Below are positions 36,058 through 48,736 of a DNA stretch of 64,000 nucleotides, in pieces; position 1 is the stretch's first letter; each line of letters begins with the position of its first letter. Under the pieces are notes generated by a model. The model did not search any database. It was not told where the DNA came from and saw only the letters and a program-made list of their open reading frames with translations. This DNA is from Deinandra increscens subsp. villosa. Its lineage: Eukaryota > Streptophyta > Magnoliopsida > Asterales > Asteraceae. The translations under genes were made by a program, and so were the position numbers. The stretch spans positions 92,272,030 to 92,336,029 of the forward strand of contig JBCNJP010000023.1 in the NCBI GenBank assembly GCA_039602395.1. Reading direction: 5' to 3'.

Positions 36058-36849
36058 GGTAGTCTTATGCCCATGGTCAATGTAGTTGCATCATGTTATT
36101 CTTCAAGTTCTTTTTATACTTCCACCTTTAGAATAATAGTTTCCACTTGCTAGAATGTGTGAACCCAGTTCATTGTATCTTTAGGAAGGAAATAGAATGT
36201 AATATAGAGTAAAAAGAATGAATTAAGTTCTTAAACTATAAGTCTAAGTCTATATTGAGATATTAAGTTTAACTATATTGAGAAATTAAGGTATATATGC
36301 ATTTTCACATTGTATATCCTACTGAATAACATATAACTAAGAAGTTGTGGGCTCATGATGCGGTTGTGACAATAATGTGGTTAGCAATGTATGGTGAAGT
36401 GTATGAGGTTATCGCGTTCGGGTTTTAGATATTATATTGAGACGAAGATGAAAAAATGTCGCAATAGTTTATATGGAAATCACACAAAAGTTCCCTTGCT
36501 GTAAAAAGAAATAAGCGCTAAAAACACAATAATAAATTTATAGAAACCATATTACCAACATATAAGAACGTGAAAACATTTAGAAAAAAAAATTAAAAAC
36601 ATATCAAATTTAGCCGACTCGGTTTTAAAAAAAAAATATGCTGAAACGTAGCTCACCTTGGTTTCGAACAAAGCTTATATGAAAACATAGATAAAAATAA
36701 ATTGTGAGAACTATATATTCAAGATGGAAATGGAAGAAAATATTATATTTTAAAAGTTAATGAGAAAAACAAAACATAAGTGAGATTAGGGGTCAAATGG
36801 AAAAAGAAACAAATTATTATGGGTCAAATATTGCAATTTATTTTTAAAT

Positions 36850-37040
36850 TTGAGACAAGATGTCACACACACACTTTCTAACGAATCTGTTAAGATTTGG
36901 TGATGCTACTTGAAAGTTGAAATCCATTTATAGTAAAGTCAAACAATTTGACATATGCACTTGGATTGAAATTGGAATATATATCTGCTCTTCAAGATGC
37001 TCAATGTTTTGCCTTCTGGCCTAGCTAAAAGCCATACATG
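36850..37040 (+). repeat. orphan copy of the MIR169-unit upstream block
   Basis: AAGATTTGGTGATGC, AGTCAAACARTTTGA, GGAATATAT and GCCTTCTGGC appear here in the same order as at 46725-46890 and 53155-53310, which lie upstream of two plus-strand MIR169 copies. No plus-strand MIR169 follows this block, so it is a partial copy of the unit. Confidence 0.75.
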
Positions 37041-39638
37041 CTCATCTTAATTAATGATTTCTCCACTTTTTTATGGCTTTAGATTAGTGCCTCATTTGTG
37101 ATCTTTACCCACTTCTATAAAAGCTAAGGCTAAACATGTACTTTCTTTTCTTTTATTAAATGTACTGTTTTTTAAAGGCTAGCCACAGAAGAGATACTTG
37201 GCATGTTCTTATTGGTCCGCTTATATCAATAGTAAATGTTGAAAGACAACAAAAGCATGTTTATGATAGAAAATCCATGGTCAAAATGTGTATTTTCATA
37301 ATTTTCCTATAAGAATATACAACTATGGATGTATGCTTTCTGATCTATGCATGTAGACTTACTATAAAAGTGCCAGTTGCTCTTGACTTGAAGAATTACT
37401 CTAGCGAGTCAGACTTACTACCGAAAGACTAGTTACTGCGAACCTTCACAGTTTCTCCTAGAAAGAATTGAAGCTTGTTTCTACTGAAGTTGATAGTTTA
37501 TACAGGAATGCACGTTTCACAGTAAAGCTAACAGAAGTACGGTTGAAGTGTTAGTGCTCACACTTTATCGGTGGAGTCAATTGTTGTCTCTATCTGATCA
37601 ATCAAGAACTTTCTCTCAAGATAGGCGGTATGGGCCTCCTTAAGTTGCTTCTATTTGGGCTATGTTGTGTTTTCGAAAACTTATCCTAGTTGGAAGCCAG
37701 ATATATAATTATGTGATGACATGGATTAAAATAAAAAAAATAAAAAATAAATAAAAAATTAAAGTTCGATGACTGAGACAGTGACCTTTAACTTAATCCA
37801 CATCAAACCTCATTCTTCCATCTCTCAAACAAATTATCAATCTAAAATGGCAAATTGTCATGGTAAAGAGGTCGTTTATAAGAACACTGTTCACAACAAG
37901 ATCAGAAACTCTCAGAAACCATTTTTTAAAAATGGAGACATCCAAATAAAAGCGCCAGAGAATTGTTCGTAAATGCGGAGAAAGCACCAGAAAACCCACC
38001 AAAACAAGTACTAGAATCAACATATTTCATTTTTTCAACCGAAGAGTCAATTAACTGGTCACGTAATGTTGTTGAGTTCTATAATGATGTGGATATTCCT
38101 TACTTCCATTTAATGATATTAGATGACGTCCAAAGTAATTGTGAGTTTGAGGGTACTTTGCTTGATTACCAGCAAAAGATGTACTCTGGCCAATGCTAAC
38201 TAACATATATAAATTGCATATATTTAGGTCAAATAATTTATATTTTATATGCTTCCACTTTTTTGTTGCAGCGTATTGAAGGTTGGTTTAAGTGAATGAT
38301 CTCAGTACATGCTGCACTCCTACAAAAAAATGGAGCCATAATTGCAAAATTGCTACATTGTAGAATTAGGTGTCATCGTGATCATTTGTTTATATCGATA
38401 ATGAAAGGAAATAGCTATTTTATGTGTAAAACGAGCTCACTACTTGATAGTGAGGCTTAGCGGGTCAAACAGATTGGAATCTGGTCAATTATGCTAACCG
38501 GACTTAATGGTCACCCAAACTGAAAGGGGTGTTTAAAGTTTATGAAATAACATGCTTAGAAATGTTATAGAGCCTTTGAAAAAATGGGGGAAATAACACA
38601 AGTGAAGTTTTGAGCAAAATGGGAAAAGATGTTAAAATGGCCAAAAATTAGCTAGGTATGGGATCTCGCCGAAACTGGTCTGATCCTTGGAAATACCGCT
38701 CCAAGCGTATCGCTTGGAGCAAAAGTAAATGCAGGCGATGTGCCTGGTTCTCCAAGCGTATTGCTTGGAGAGAAGTTTATCCTAAGTGATACGCTTGGGA
38801 ACCAAAGTTTAAGATTTTTGCCTTTCTTCATTTGTTTAATGTTGTTTACTTGAATTTATGGCAATAGAAACTCACATACGAAGCAGGTAATTTGCAGGTT
38901 AGGTAGAGTTGGAGCCCGGACCACCATCGAGCTTGCCGAAGAACCGAACACTATCAAGATGAAGACTTACAAGCATTACTTAGAGGTAATGCATTGTATG
39001 GCCTCTTCTCTAGTCGAGAGAGCCTATGTCCTGTTTAGGAGTTAAACTCTACGGACCGTTGTCTTTTGACCATGCGTCAATTGTTTTAAATCTGTTAAAT
39101 TGAATGATTGTTTTCTGAGATTATACACAACAGATGACGTTTGTAAGGATTTTAATACTTACGAACGGGTCATGCCCAAATTTTTAAAGAAAAAAATTAT
39201 TCTTCTTGTAAGGATCAGATCATTTTCATAAGAAGTTGTTTTGAAATGATGTGATAAGTTATTACGTGTTTGGGCTGTAATATAATGAAAAAATTTCCGG
39301 GACCAAATTTTGGACGTTTGTAAACGTCATAAAGCGTTAAACTCTGATACAGGTCTTACAACTTGCTAGCCATAATCCCACGCATGCATGCATAGGCTCG
39401 CACCATGTTTCTCACCTTATTCATCCTAACTTGGTGAACAAGGCTTGAAATTAAGTCAACGAGAATATCCCTCAATGTAGTTTCAAAGAAACTACCACTA
39501 AATTTAGAGACGAATTACAGACGAAGAGGAAGGCTTTTTCATCACAACTATTTGGTGTATTTGGCAGACACATAACAAGGTATTTATTGGTGCAAATGTT
39601 ATGAGAAGTAGAATAATAGAGGACATCAAAGTTCTAGG
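37041..39638. other. intergenic region, no recognised gene
   Basis: Short open frames at 37769-37972 and 37963-38199 have no motif I recognise. 38698-38800 holds three near-palindromes of about 20 bp: GCTCCAAGCG around TAT, then TCTCCAAGC, then a diverged TCCTAAGTGATACGCTTGGG. The rest is AT-rich. Confidence 0.55.
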
Positions 39639-39646
39639 GTTCCTAT

Positions 39647-40110
39647 CAGTGGCTAATCCAGAAAATTTTAGAACGAGAGAAAAATATGAAACAGATTAAA
39701 ATGAGCCAAGTCAAAATGGGTCGGGTTAAACTAACATAAAATTAATATAAACATACATAAAACTACGAGAAAACTAACCCAAAAAAAATAATGGGAACAA
39801 ATAGGAAACAAACTGAGAAAAAATTAATATTTTAAATAGCAAATTCTAGTTTTTCAAGTAAATATTAAAAGAGTCATTTTTGAAAGAAAATAATGCAATT
39901 ATTTTGATTGTATGAAGAGATTCTTCACGTGAACATTCAACTTATTAGATAAATACTTAAAGTGCTCTCCGTCCATAAAAGTAATGACTTATACTCTTAT
40001 AGTGCCCCCAATCTAGCAATAAGTGTTCAATAGCAGTAGACTTTTGACCAAAAGTTTCTATGGTCTTACGGGGCCCTCTCCTCCATACTTCCTACATGTA
40101 TCCGCCCCAG
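39647..40110. mobile_element. 464-bp hAT-type element with perfect 8-bp target duplication
   Basis: GTTCCTAT flanks both sides (39639-39646 and 40111-40118). The ends are CAGTGGCTAATCCAGA and, inverted, CTGGGGCGGATACATG, the CAGNGGCGGA style of hAT ends with one decayed. It has no coding capacity. Confidence 0.85.
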
Positions 40111-40654
40111 GTTCCTATGAATAAGAAGTAGATCAAATAAGAACATAACATGGGATGAATGACGTCGATTCAGTTTGAAAAACTTAGAGCTCTAGTTGGT
40201 TTGCTTTAATGTTTCTTTTCTTGTTGTTATACTATTTGCCAAGCTTCTTGATGTGACTTTTTAATAATTTCTTTTGTTGGTCATTCAAAAAAAAAATGTT
40301 GCAAAGAAGGTCTTAGTATAACCCTGAAAGACTCATTGGTAATTCATATGCATTTTGAACAGTATCAAGTCCCACTCACACCACTTTGTGAGATATTGGT
40401 GGGCAATGCAAGATTGGGTATTGTGCTTGATCCCGAGTCACAAGGGAGGGTTTACAAGCTTGTCTGGTTCCAACCTGATGGTGCAGGGGGGGGGGGGGTC
40501 TGGGTTCCCTTGCTATGAGGTTTGAACTTGGGATAGTGGGTAGGTCCATGATAACCAGCCATTAAAAAAATATCTGAATAAAAAGTGTCAAACCTATAAT
40601 AACCCGACAAGGGATGATTTTGTCGTAAACGAAACAATGATAGTTTGCGAAGAC

Positions 40655-40815
40655 AAGGCCTAACATGAGAAAAAAAGAGTGTGTCAAGTTAGCAAAGGAG
40701 TGACTGCCTGATAATCCAAACAAGGTGTTATATCTTTCTATCACCTCGTCTTGATATAAGGCAAGTCATCCTTGGCTACCAAATACGACTCTTGTTTTCA
40801 TGTAAGAACCTCTCT
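40655..40815 (-). ncRNA. MIR169: MIR169 precursor, copy b
   Basis: On the minus strand the mature TAGCCAAGGATGACTTGCCT is at 40778-40759 and the partner GGCAGTCACTCCTTTGCTAA at 40708-40689. The lower stem pairs TTACATGAAAACAAGAG with CTCTTTTTTTCTCATGTTAG. The loop region is short, with ACACCTTGTTTGGATTATCA before the star, as in copies a and d. A TATA-like box is 89 bp upstream. It is close in sequence to copy a; both are on the minus strand. Confidence 0.92.
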
Positions 40816-40866
40816 TCTTATTGTATTCATCTCTTTTACCTGTATTAGATGTACAAGGAAACTGTC

Positions 40867-40874
40867 TATTTATA
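40867..40874 (-). promoter_or_regulatory. TATA box of MIR169 copy b
   Basis: TATAAATA on the minus strand (context CTCTATAAATAGACAG). Confidence 0.7.
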
Positions 40875-41703
40875 GAGTTCCTTTATAATTGGTCCTTCAA
40901 AATTTATAATAATAACATTAATATATCCACTTTTGACAGAATATATGCAGTTGTAAGAATAAAAGAATTCAATTCTATACGTAAGGTTTATGAAGAAAAT
41001 GGAAAATAAATAAATAAATAAGGAGTGCAAGGAATAACAATTTATCAACAAGGTCGCACTCTTAAATTGTAGTTGACTTCAGCTAAGTTGTAATTCGAAG
41101 ACGTTGGAATTTATCAAAAGAATTTAAATTTGTAATATATTTGAGTTACTTATCAAGCTGCCATCCCGGTGGACTATCACTACTCACTACCACCACACAT
41201 ACCAGTCATCGTGTTCATCAGAAAGTCATGCATGGTGGTGACACGTGTCAGTCGAATCCAGTCGGGTAAATCGAGTGGGGACGTGCGCTGTTGCCTGGTT
41301 CGGTCAGGTGGTGAGGTTATGGTGGTGGTAGGTGGTGGCACAGTCAACGTGCGGTGGTTCAATTCCAGTTCTTTTTATTGAATTTTTTAATAATAAAAAA
41401 GGAATATGAAATCCACTAAACGAAGAAATTTGATGGACTAATTCAAATTTCTTTCTTAACTAAACACTATAAGAAATAAGAAACTAAACACTATAAGAAA
41501 TAAGAAAGGAATTTCCAAATCTAAACGCAAAACACATTAAGAAATGAAATTTAGATCTCAATTCCTTTAAAATCTCATAAAATCTACAAACCAAATATTC
41601 CCTTAGAATATTCAGAACTCATTTACTATTCTTATCAATATAATTTAACTAAATAATATTATTTTATATATTTAGCTAGGGTTAAAGAAGAAACTAGTCT
41701 TCT
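40875..41703. other. upstream of MIR169 copy b; no gene seen
   Basis: AT-rich except 41165-41370, which is richer in GGTGGTG words. A short direct repeat, CTAAACACTATAAGAAATAAG, is present twice at 41460-41505. No gene is seen. Confidence 0.5.
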
Positions 41704-42558
41704 AAATCTAAGAAGGATTTTGGTCCTGATACGTGTCATCTAATTATTTTTAAATGGGGATATTTTAGTCTTAGCCATTTTTATTGATTTTTATCAAGTT
41801 TTCTTATTTTTTAAATAATTCATAAGTTCTACTTACGACATTATGTTTTTTTTTGTAAATTACACCATAAAAACGATCGTTTTTATCTTTAAAACGGGCA
41901 CAATGTTGCTATATATAAAATAAATAAATTACTCTTCAGGTTTTCTATTGCGTCATTGTGTCTTTTTATTCGTCATTGCGTCTTTTCACTCGTCATTGTG
42001 TCTTTCTTATTTAAAAATATAAAAAAAAGACACATTGTGTCTTATCTTCAGATCATTGTATCTTATGTCTAGATCATTATGTTTTACCTTCAGATCATTG
42101 TGTCTTATGTTCAGATCGCTGTGTTTTATATTTCAGATCATTGTGTAATATGTATTTACCATTGTGTTTTATATTTCAACTCATTTCATGTTATTTGTTA
42201 TTGTTTTTTATGTATTAAATAAATTTATCACAATAACTAATAAAAAACACAATGACGAGAAAATTGACACAATGACGCACTAGAAAACCCAAAGAGTAAT
42301 TTTTTAATTTTATATATATCAACACGATACACCTTCCAAAGATTAAAAACGTCTGTTTCATGGTGTAATTTATTTTAAAATATTATATCATATTCAAAAG
42401 TTATGAAGGTTTAGGAAACTTAATAAAAAACAACAAAAATGGCTAAGACTAAAATATCCATCTAATATTTTTTTATTCATCAATTTAATCTCAACAATTG
42501 ATTAAATATTAATAAAAAATCTAATGGCCTCAACTCTTTCTTAGCCTTCTTAGATTTA
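41704..42558. mobile_element. 855-bp fold-back element with internal minisatellite
   Basis: Arms of about 300-400 bp are inverted copies. Shared words are AAATCTAAGAAGG, GATATTTTAGTCTTAGCCAT, AAATTACACCATRAAA and GCGTCATTGTGTC. Between the arms, 41945-42180 repeats a TTGTGTCTTAT plus TTCAGATCA motif of about 25 bp many times. The structure suggests a long-TIR, Mutator-like non-autonomous element. The target site was not resolved. Confidence 0.7.
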
Positions 42559-44317
42559 ACATACTTCTTATGATAACTTGACTCTATATATTTATATAGA
42601 GTAAATTACGGTTTCGTTCATATGATTTAGCCCAAATAGTCCAAAACTTTCCATTTGATCAATTTTTCGTTGGTTTCTAATTTGTCCCAATCAGATACAA
42701 ACACTTAACACCGTTTATATTTTCTGCTAGATTTTAATAAAAATACCAAAATACCCTTGCATAAAAAATACAAATACCAAAATACCCTGCATAAAAAATA
42801 CCCTTCTATTAAAATAACAAAAAAAAACCTAGATGCATATTATATGTTTCTCAAAACAACGACCAACACTCCTCTCTTTCTCAAATCCGATTACACCTCC
42901 GACAAACTCCACCGCTGTCACCGCCACCACTCCTCCGCCTCCACGTCATAGACCACCACCGTGGCAACAGTCTAGTAATGGTGGTGGACCAGTGGTGTGA
43001 TCATTATAATCAATTAATTCACTTTTAATATATATATATATTTATTGTGATAAAATCATGATTATATGTAACTAATGAGCTGAAACAAAGTAGCTCTCTA
43101 ATCTCTATGAATCATTCCTCGAGAAAACAAATTGGGGTGGAGTTGAACGGGGTGGATTTGAGGGTGGTTTTGTGAATGAAATGGATCGATTTTGCTTACC
43201 ATTGAACCGACTTGACCAAATTCATCAGGTGTGGACGATGGTGTGTGACTTGCGTTGCTAGAGCTGAGATTGATGGAACATCGGTTGATGAAGCCCCTTT
43301 CAAATCTCCGAGAACAGTTGAAAATGGTAGCCGGAAGGGGTGGAAACATGTAGTAGCCCTACAAATATATACAAACATACAAGTTTCGGGTCAAACGGGT
43401 TATTTTACAAACATACAAATACCAACATGTAATCACTATAAATGAAAAGTCAAATCTAAACCTTTAAACAATAGTCAAATCTAACTACTTTGACTCCCAA
43501 AAGTTAAAGAAAGAACTTAAAATCATACATAGTCTTGAAAAATTATGCTTCATAGATCAAAACATAATCCACTCCATCATCAATCAACAGATTAGACCTA
43601 CTCATACATACAAATCATACATTCAAACATCATAAATACTTTTAAAATTTAAAGATATAATCATGAACATAGTAATCATAAAACATGTTCATAACAATTC
43701 TCAATTTATGTCTCAATTTTCAACTTATCACCACTTTTGTCTCAGTTATCACAACTTTTGTCTCAATTTTCAACTCAACTTTTCTCTCAATTCTCAATTT
43801 CCAATCAACAAAATATATAAAAATCAAACCGAGCAAACCTATGCATGTGTTTCATTCGATCATATGGACGAAATAACACAAAATTACAACTTTACTGCCA
43901 ATATACATAAACATAAGGAGAAATCATGATTTGCAACATGAATTTTGAAGCTAGAGTGTTAGGTTCACCTAAATCGTTTTATTTTTCGAACCTTGTAGTG
44001 AACAACAGCCCTGAATGGCCGTGGACAACCTAGTTTAGCCGTGAAGGGCGACACTTGGCTGAGAGGAACAGAGGTGGCGATGGAATTCGGTGGTGATGGG
44101 AGAGGAGCAGGTGTTCGATCGCGACTAATTTTGGGTAAAATGGAGAGTGGGTAGCGGCTCAAGAGGGGTGTGGTGTCGTACCTCAAATTCCGTGTCGGAG
44201 ATGGGTGTTGGAATCGCGAACAGGGGTGGCGCCAACAGTGAGATTTAGTTAACGAACTTGCATACGAATCGGAGAGCAATAGTGGTGACATGTCGCCGCT
44301 ATTGATGTCGTTGCTAA
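42559..44317. other. transposon-like sequence without a recognised gene
   Basis: 42599 starts GAGTAAATTACGGTTTCGTT, which resembles a Mutator-type TIR start like that at 46931; no matching right end was found. 43710-43800 repeats TCTCAATTTTCAACT words. 43965-44290 is GC-richer with a minus-strand open frame lacking known motifs. The right side is bounded by a CACTA-like terminus at 44337. Confidence 0.5.
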
Positions 44318-44337
44318 AGGTGTACTTTCTTGTAGTG
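44318..44337 (-). mobile_element. terminus of a CACTA (En/Spm) element
   Basis: On the minus strand it reads CACTACAAGAAAGTACACCT, the standard CACTA-element end. The opposite end was not located inside the window. Confidence 0.55.
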
Positions 44338-45729
44338 AGATACGTATATATATAAATGATGGGTTTTTGTATACGGTAAGTTTTATATTCATAAAAGATA
44401 TTTACTTCAACTAACTACACACACAATAAACAACTATACATATCATATAGTAGTATAATGTAGACAAGATAACACCTACCGAAGTATCGAGTATCGATCT
44501 AAGGACACAGTAGTTACTAATACCAAATCGTTGTGATCTAGCCAATGATAAAGTGGTGGTTTGTAAAACCACTAAATTAAAGACTAAGAAAATACAAAAC
44601 GAAACTATCAATCAATCACTAAGGATAAGTTTCTCTACAACCAAAAGACTTAAATAAATTGGTGATTTTCAAAGTCACTAATAAGATAAAGTGGAATGGC
44701 TCATGTCAAGGTTATCGATTTCCACGACAATATTAGAAAACATACACAATAAAACACATGTATACCACTATAATGTTGAATGAAGATCAAGTGACTAAAT
44801 TTATGTCAATACAATAATGTGAACCGACCCTCGTTAAGATTATCAAATCCTTTGTAATATTAGAAAGCATACTCAATAAAAGTGCTTCTTTTCTTATTTT
44901 CAAAAACACTATTTTTTTTAAAACGTTTTGGAGAAAGTCCTTTTTAGTTTTTCAATAATCTTTATTTTATAAATGCTTTTTATTTCATTTAAAATACAAG
45001 TTTAATATTTTTTTAAAAGTAGTTTTTGAGTTTTTATTAATTAGAACAATTTTAAAAATAATATTAATAATAATATATCTAGATATGAAAAAAAATTCAA
45101 TTATAATGTTAGGAGGTAGGAGGAGGGTGCACTACTTATAGTCCTTCTTTTTACAGACAACTAAGAAGCCCGACTATCTAAGATAATACGATGGCAAAGT
45201 GGTACCTTATTATACCACCTGTGAATTCACGGAGTATTGGGTAATCAAACTCTACCAGTTAAACCATTTCAGGGAAAACTCATCTTTGCGAACGGTGGAG
45301 TGATAAGATATGGGGCTCCAAAGATCGAATTCGTAACCTTAAGACCCTGAGTCTCCCCATCATCATGACTCGGACAAGCCCTCTTAGTTGCAATACTTAT
45401 AGGCTACCCTTAATTGTTTGAGGTGTTAATGGTAGTAAAAATAACATGGTTTAGATGAATATGTTCTCTTTTCCTAATAAGATAAGAAATGAGATTACTT
45501 ATGAGTTGGAAGAAACAAGATAGACACGGAAAAGTAAAAACATAACACTACACCTTTTCAAGTTTTTATTCTCTTGGTTCCTATAAAGTAAGTGGATAAA
45601 TATATATGATTCTCTATTTCTTTTGCTACATGCACATGCATGGATACCTCATGCATGATCCTTAATTGTAGTTTGCTTCTGGCTTTAGCTATAAGCCATG
45701 CATGATAGTGGTGCTTTTGGTTTGCTTAA
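44338..45729. other. intergenic, SINE relic at 45270-45380
   Basis: No gene is seen. The relic shares GGGAAAACTCATCTT and a B-box-like TACGAATTCGATC (minus strand) with 34555-34700. 45620-45710 contains CATGCATG words and TTTGCTTCTGGCTTTAGCTA, related to the conserved MIR169 upstream block. Confidence 0.5.
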
Positions 45730-47459
45730 CTTATCTGGTGCTTTTTTCTCTATCACATAGATGGCATAGAGAGAAACAAACCGCCACGTCAGATGCCGGA
45801 GATGTTTAAAAGGGTGTTTGTTTCTTCTCGAAACGACCCACAAACGGGTGGGTGGGGGCCTCACACACTCAAATCTTTTAAAAATATATATTTTTAAACG
45901 ATGTTAATTGCTTAAAAAAGACATGTAGGTGTTGAAGTTAAAATGAGTGATTTTAAAGGATGTGTGAAAATCTAATGTGACATCTAAAGTGGCGTGTTTC
46001 AGAGTGTTTGTTACGTTTTGCGTTGGAGATGCTCTTGGAAGCCATGTTATGCAATATGAAAGTTGTTTTGAATGAAATGATGTACAAAAGTGAAGCATCA
46101 ACTATGAATTTCTAATAAAATACTAGAATTGGAATTTGAATTTGAATTCTTTGCAATGTACACATAAAATGTAATAGAAATCCAAACATTTCTTGAATAA
46201 ACTGTAACTAATTATCCAACAAACAAGACTACGTGTTACAAATAGCATCTTGTTATATCGAAATATAAAAATGTTGACTAATCTTGCTAACATTAAATTT
46301 GATAAAACGAAATGATTCAATAATTGAAAAATGAGATTATTAATAAATACACATTGAATATTGAGATTACGCATTGAATTTTCGATAGTAGATCCATAAT
46401 TAAAGAATTGTTTATGATTATTACAGAAGAAATGAAACAAAAGATAGGATAGAGCTAGAACACTTATTGTTGATCGATATGAACATTATGAGCTTCCCGT
46501 TTTTGTCTACTTTTGTCTTATCACATTAAAGAGTTTGGAGTACCACCAAATTCACTTTAACCTGATTGTGGTTTGTATACTATTTCTCAAACTTATAAAA
46601 CCTAAATTTCTCTTCTTAAGTATATTGTATATATGCAACTTTCATCTTACATATTGTAACAAAAAAAAAAAAAAAAAAAAAAGAAAGAAAGAAAAACTGA
46701 TTTGACTCATTGAAGATGTGTCACACTCTCTAAAGAATCTATAAAGATTTGGTGATGCACCTTGAAATCCATTTAAAAGTCAAACAGTTTGAACTGAGAC
46801 ATTCAGATGGATTGGAATATATGCACTTCAACATGCACTGATACACAATGTTTGCCTTCTGGCATTAGCTAAAAGCCATACATGCAAGGCTCACATTTTG
46901 TTATTTTAATTGATTTTCTCTCATCTTTTAGAGTAAATTACTATTTGCATCCCTGTGGTTTGGTCACTTTTGCCACCTGCATCCGATTTTTAAATTATTA
47001 ACAAATCTCACCTGAGGTTTGCATTTTGTTGCCATCTGAGTCCCTCGAACTAACAGGGTTAAAATTTTCTGTTAACTCAAAGGGCATTTAAGTCATTTTA
47101 CACCTAAGGGACTGGTTATGTAAATTTATATGTTATTAGAAAGTATAAGGATTATATATGTAATTATCCAAACTATTAAAATTAAAAAATCAATATAAAT
47201 AAAAAGCCCTACCCCAATTTACAGTTCAATTAAAAGGGCATCGCCGGCGACCACTCTGGTCACCACCATCGCAGCGTCGCCGGTGACCGCTTCCGATCAT
47301 CTTTTGAGTAACAGCTTCACTATAAAACACTATTTTGAAATTAACGTCTGCGTTAACTTCCGATTTGAAACAAATGAACAAATCATATGATTTATCGTTA
47401 AACAATTATCTACTTCCATTAATCAACAACAAAATTACAAGATCTAGATCAGAGAACAA

Positions 47460-47677
47460 AACTACTTGAAAACATCCGAATAAGGGAGAACGTAATTGAA
47501 CGAAGATTGAACACCGCCGGAAGAATCGCTTGAAAGGGCGGAGTTAACGAGCTTCCTCTGGAGAGCGTAGGTAGAGTCGGCGGACCCTTCAAGTTCTCCG
47601 TTCAGCTGCCTAGCGGTCCACTCGCCGCTCCGCCAGCCACATCTCTCTATCTGTGCTCTTCGTCGTAATTCGCGCAC
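47460..47677 (-). pseudogene. unidentified captured gene fragment in the Pack-MULE
   Basis: A minus-strand frame contains GEWTARQLNGELEGSADSTY and LVNSALSSDSSGG. Its base composition is more gene-like than the flanks. I do not recognise the parent gene. It is listed because Pack-MULEs commonly capture exon pieces. Confidence 0.35.
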
Positions 47678-47786
47678 CGTTTATTTTTTAGCGTTTACTT
47701 TTGGGTCATCAAAATCCGTCGGTTTCCATCAGCGATTTCTTTATACACACAAACATAAACAAATCAGTTACATATGAACTACTACA

Positions 47787-47953
47787 ATGGACCAACCTGT
47801 CGTCGATAACATCATATAACGGCTCCTTGAAGTTAGAGATAAACCTGGTAATTGGTAAACATGTTCAGCTCACCGAATCTGAAATCAAGTAGCTTCCGGT
47901 CGTCTCCGAAGAGCCTAATCTCCTCCAACTTCAAGCCCTTATCAGGATTCGTG
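47787..47953 (+). pseudogene. PP1-type protein phosphatase (TOPP) exon 1 fragment
   Basis: Translation gives MDQPVVDNII, a stop, RLLEVRDKPG, then KHVQLTESEIK, a stop, LPVVS, and EEPNLLQLQALIRIR before a GT. This follows the N-terminus of type-1 Ser/Thr phosphatases (DDII-RLLE, KQVQLTEAEI, QPNLLELEAPIKICG). In-frame stops, an indel before KHVQL and the lack of the catalytic GDIHG part mean it cannot make a phosphatase. It was probably captured from a cellular gene by the MULE. Confidence 0.78.
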
Positions 47954-48736
47954 GTAATAATTTTATTTTACCGATGTTGATATTGACATCTATCTCATTT
48001 ATCAATCGCCGGAGGCTTCTGATATCCACCTATTGATTTCGATGACTGGGCGGATGAGATCAAACTGTCGAGACTCCACCGCAGTTCGATCTTATCTCAG
48101 GGACCGGAAATTACATCCAACCACAGAGAAGGAACCGATCGAACGGACCTGGCAACGGTTGCTGATTCGGCAGTCCGGCAGGGGTCGCCGGAGGGGGAGT
48201 GAGGTTTGGTTGGCGTCCGTGGATAAGAAGATAAGAAAGAGAACTAGGGTTTTTTTTTATATTATCAAGTGTTTTAATAAAACTACAAAATAGTCCCTTT
48301 ATTTTGATAATTTATAAAAATAGCCCCTCATCTGTAAAATGACTGAAATATCCTTCCACTTAACAGAAAAATCTAACTTCTGTTAGTCCCAAGGACTCAG
48401 ATGGCAACAAAATGCAAACCTCAGGTGAGATTTGTTAATAATTTGAAAATCGGATGCAGGTGACAAAAGTGGTCAAACCACATGGATGCAAATAGTAATT
48501 TACTCCATCTTTTAAATGCCTCTTTTGTGCCATAAGTCTTCCCACTTCTGAAACGCATATAATATGACCCAAAATACTTATGTCTTTATATTACATTACC
48601 AAAAAAGAAACAATTATATTTCATGCTACATTGCACAACATGCTTTCTCAAAGTAGAAAAAAGTACAAACACAAATTTACACCATTTATTTCCAAATTCA
48701 TGCACACATTGAAAACTAAGGTGAGTTACACCATCT

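Larger units (their letters stand above)
46931..48505. mobile_element. Pack-MULE, 1575 bp, perfect 9-bp target duplication
   Basis: CATCTTTTA flanks both sides (46922-46930 and 48506-48514). The terminal inverted repeats of about 175 bp start GAGTAAATTACTATTTGCAT on both ends. The homologous spot in copy B reads GATCTTTTAAATGCC with no element, so this is an insertion with a preserved empty site. The interior is GC-richer than the surroundings and carries at least one captured gene piece (PP1-like, 47787-47953) and a second unidentified piece at 47460-47680. No transposase is present. Confidence 0.92.

Noticed and set aside
37769..38199. Two overlapping plus-strand frames that might be a small gene
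   Set aside because: No motif, no convincing splice structure and no codon bias were seen; kept only as unexplained intergenic sequence.
43965..44291. A 108-residue minus-strand frame
   Set aside because: Composition is Ser/Pro/Arg-rich without any domain, and it lies next to a CACTA-type terminus, so it is probably transposon-related noise.
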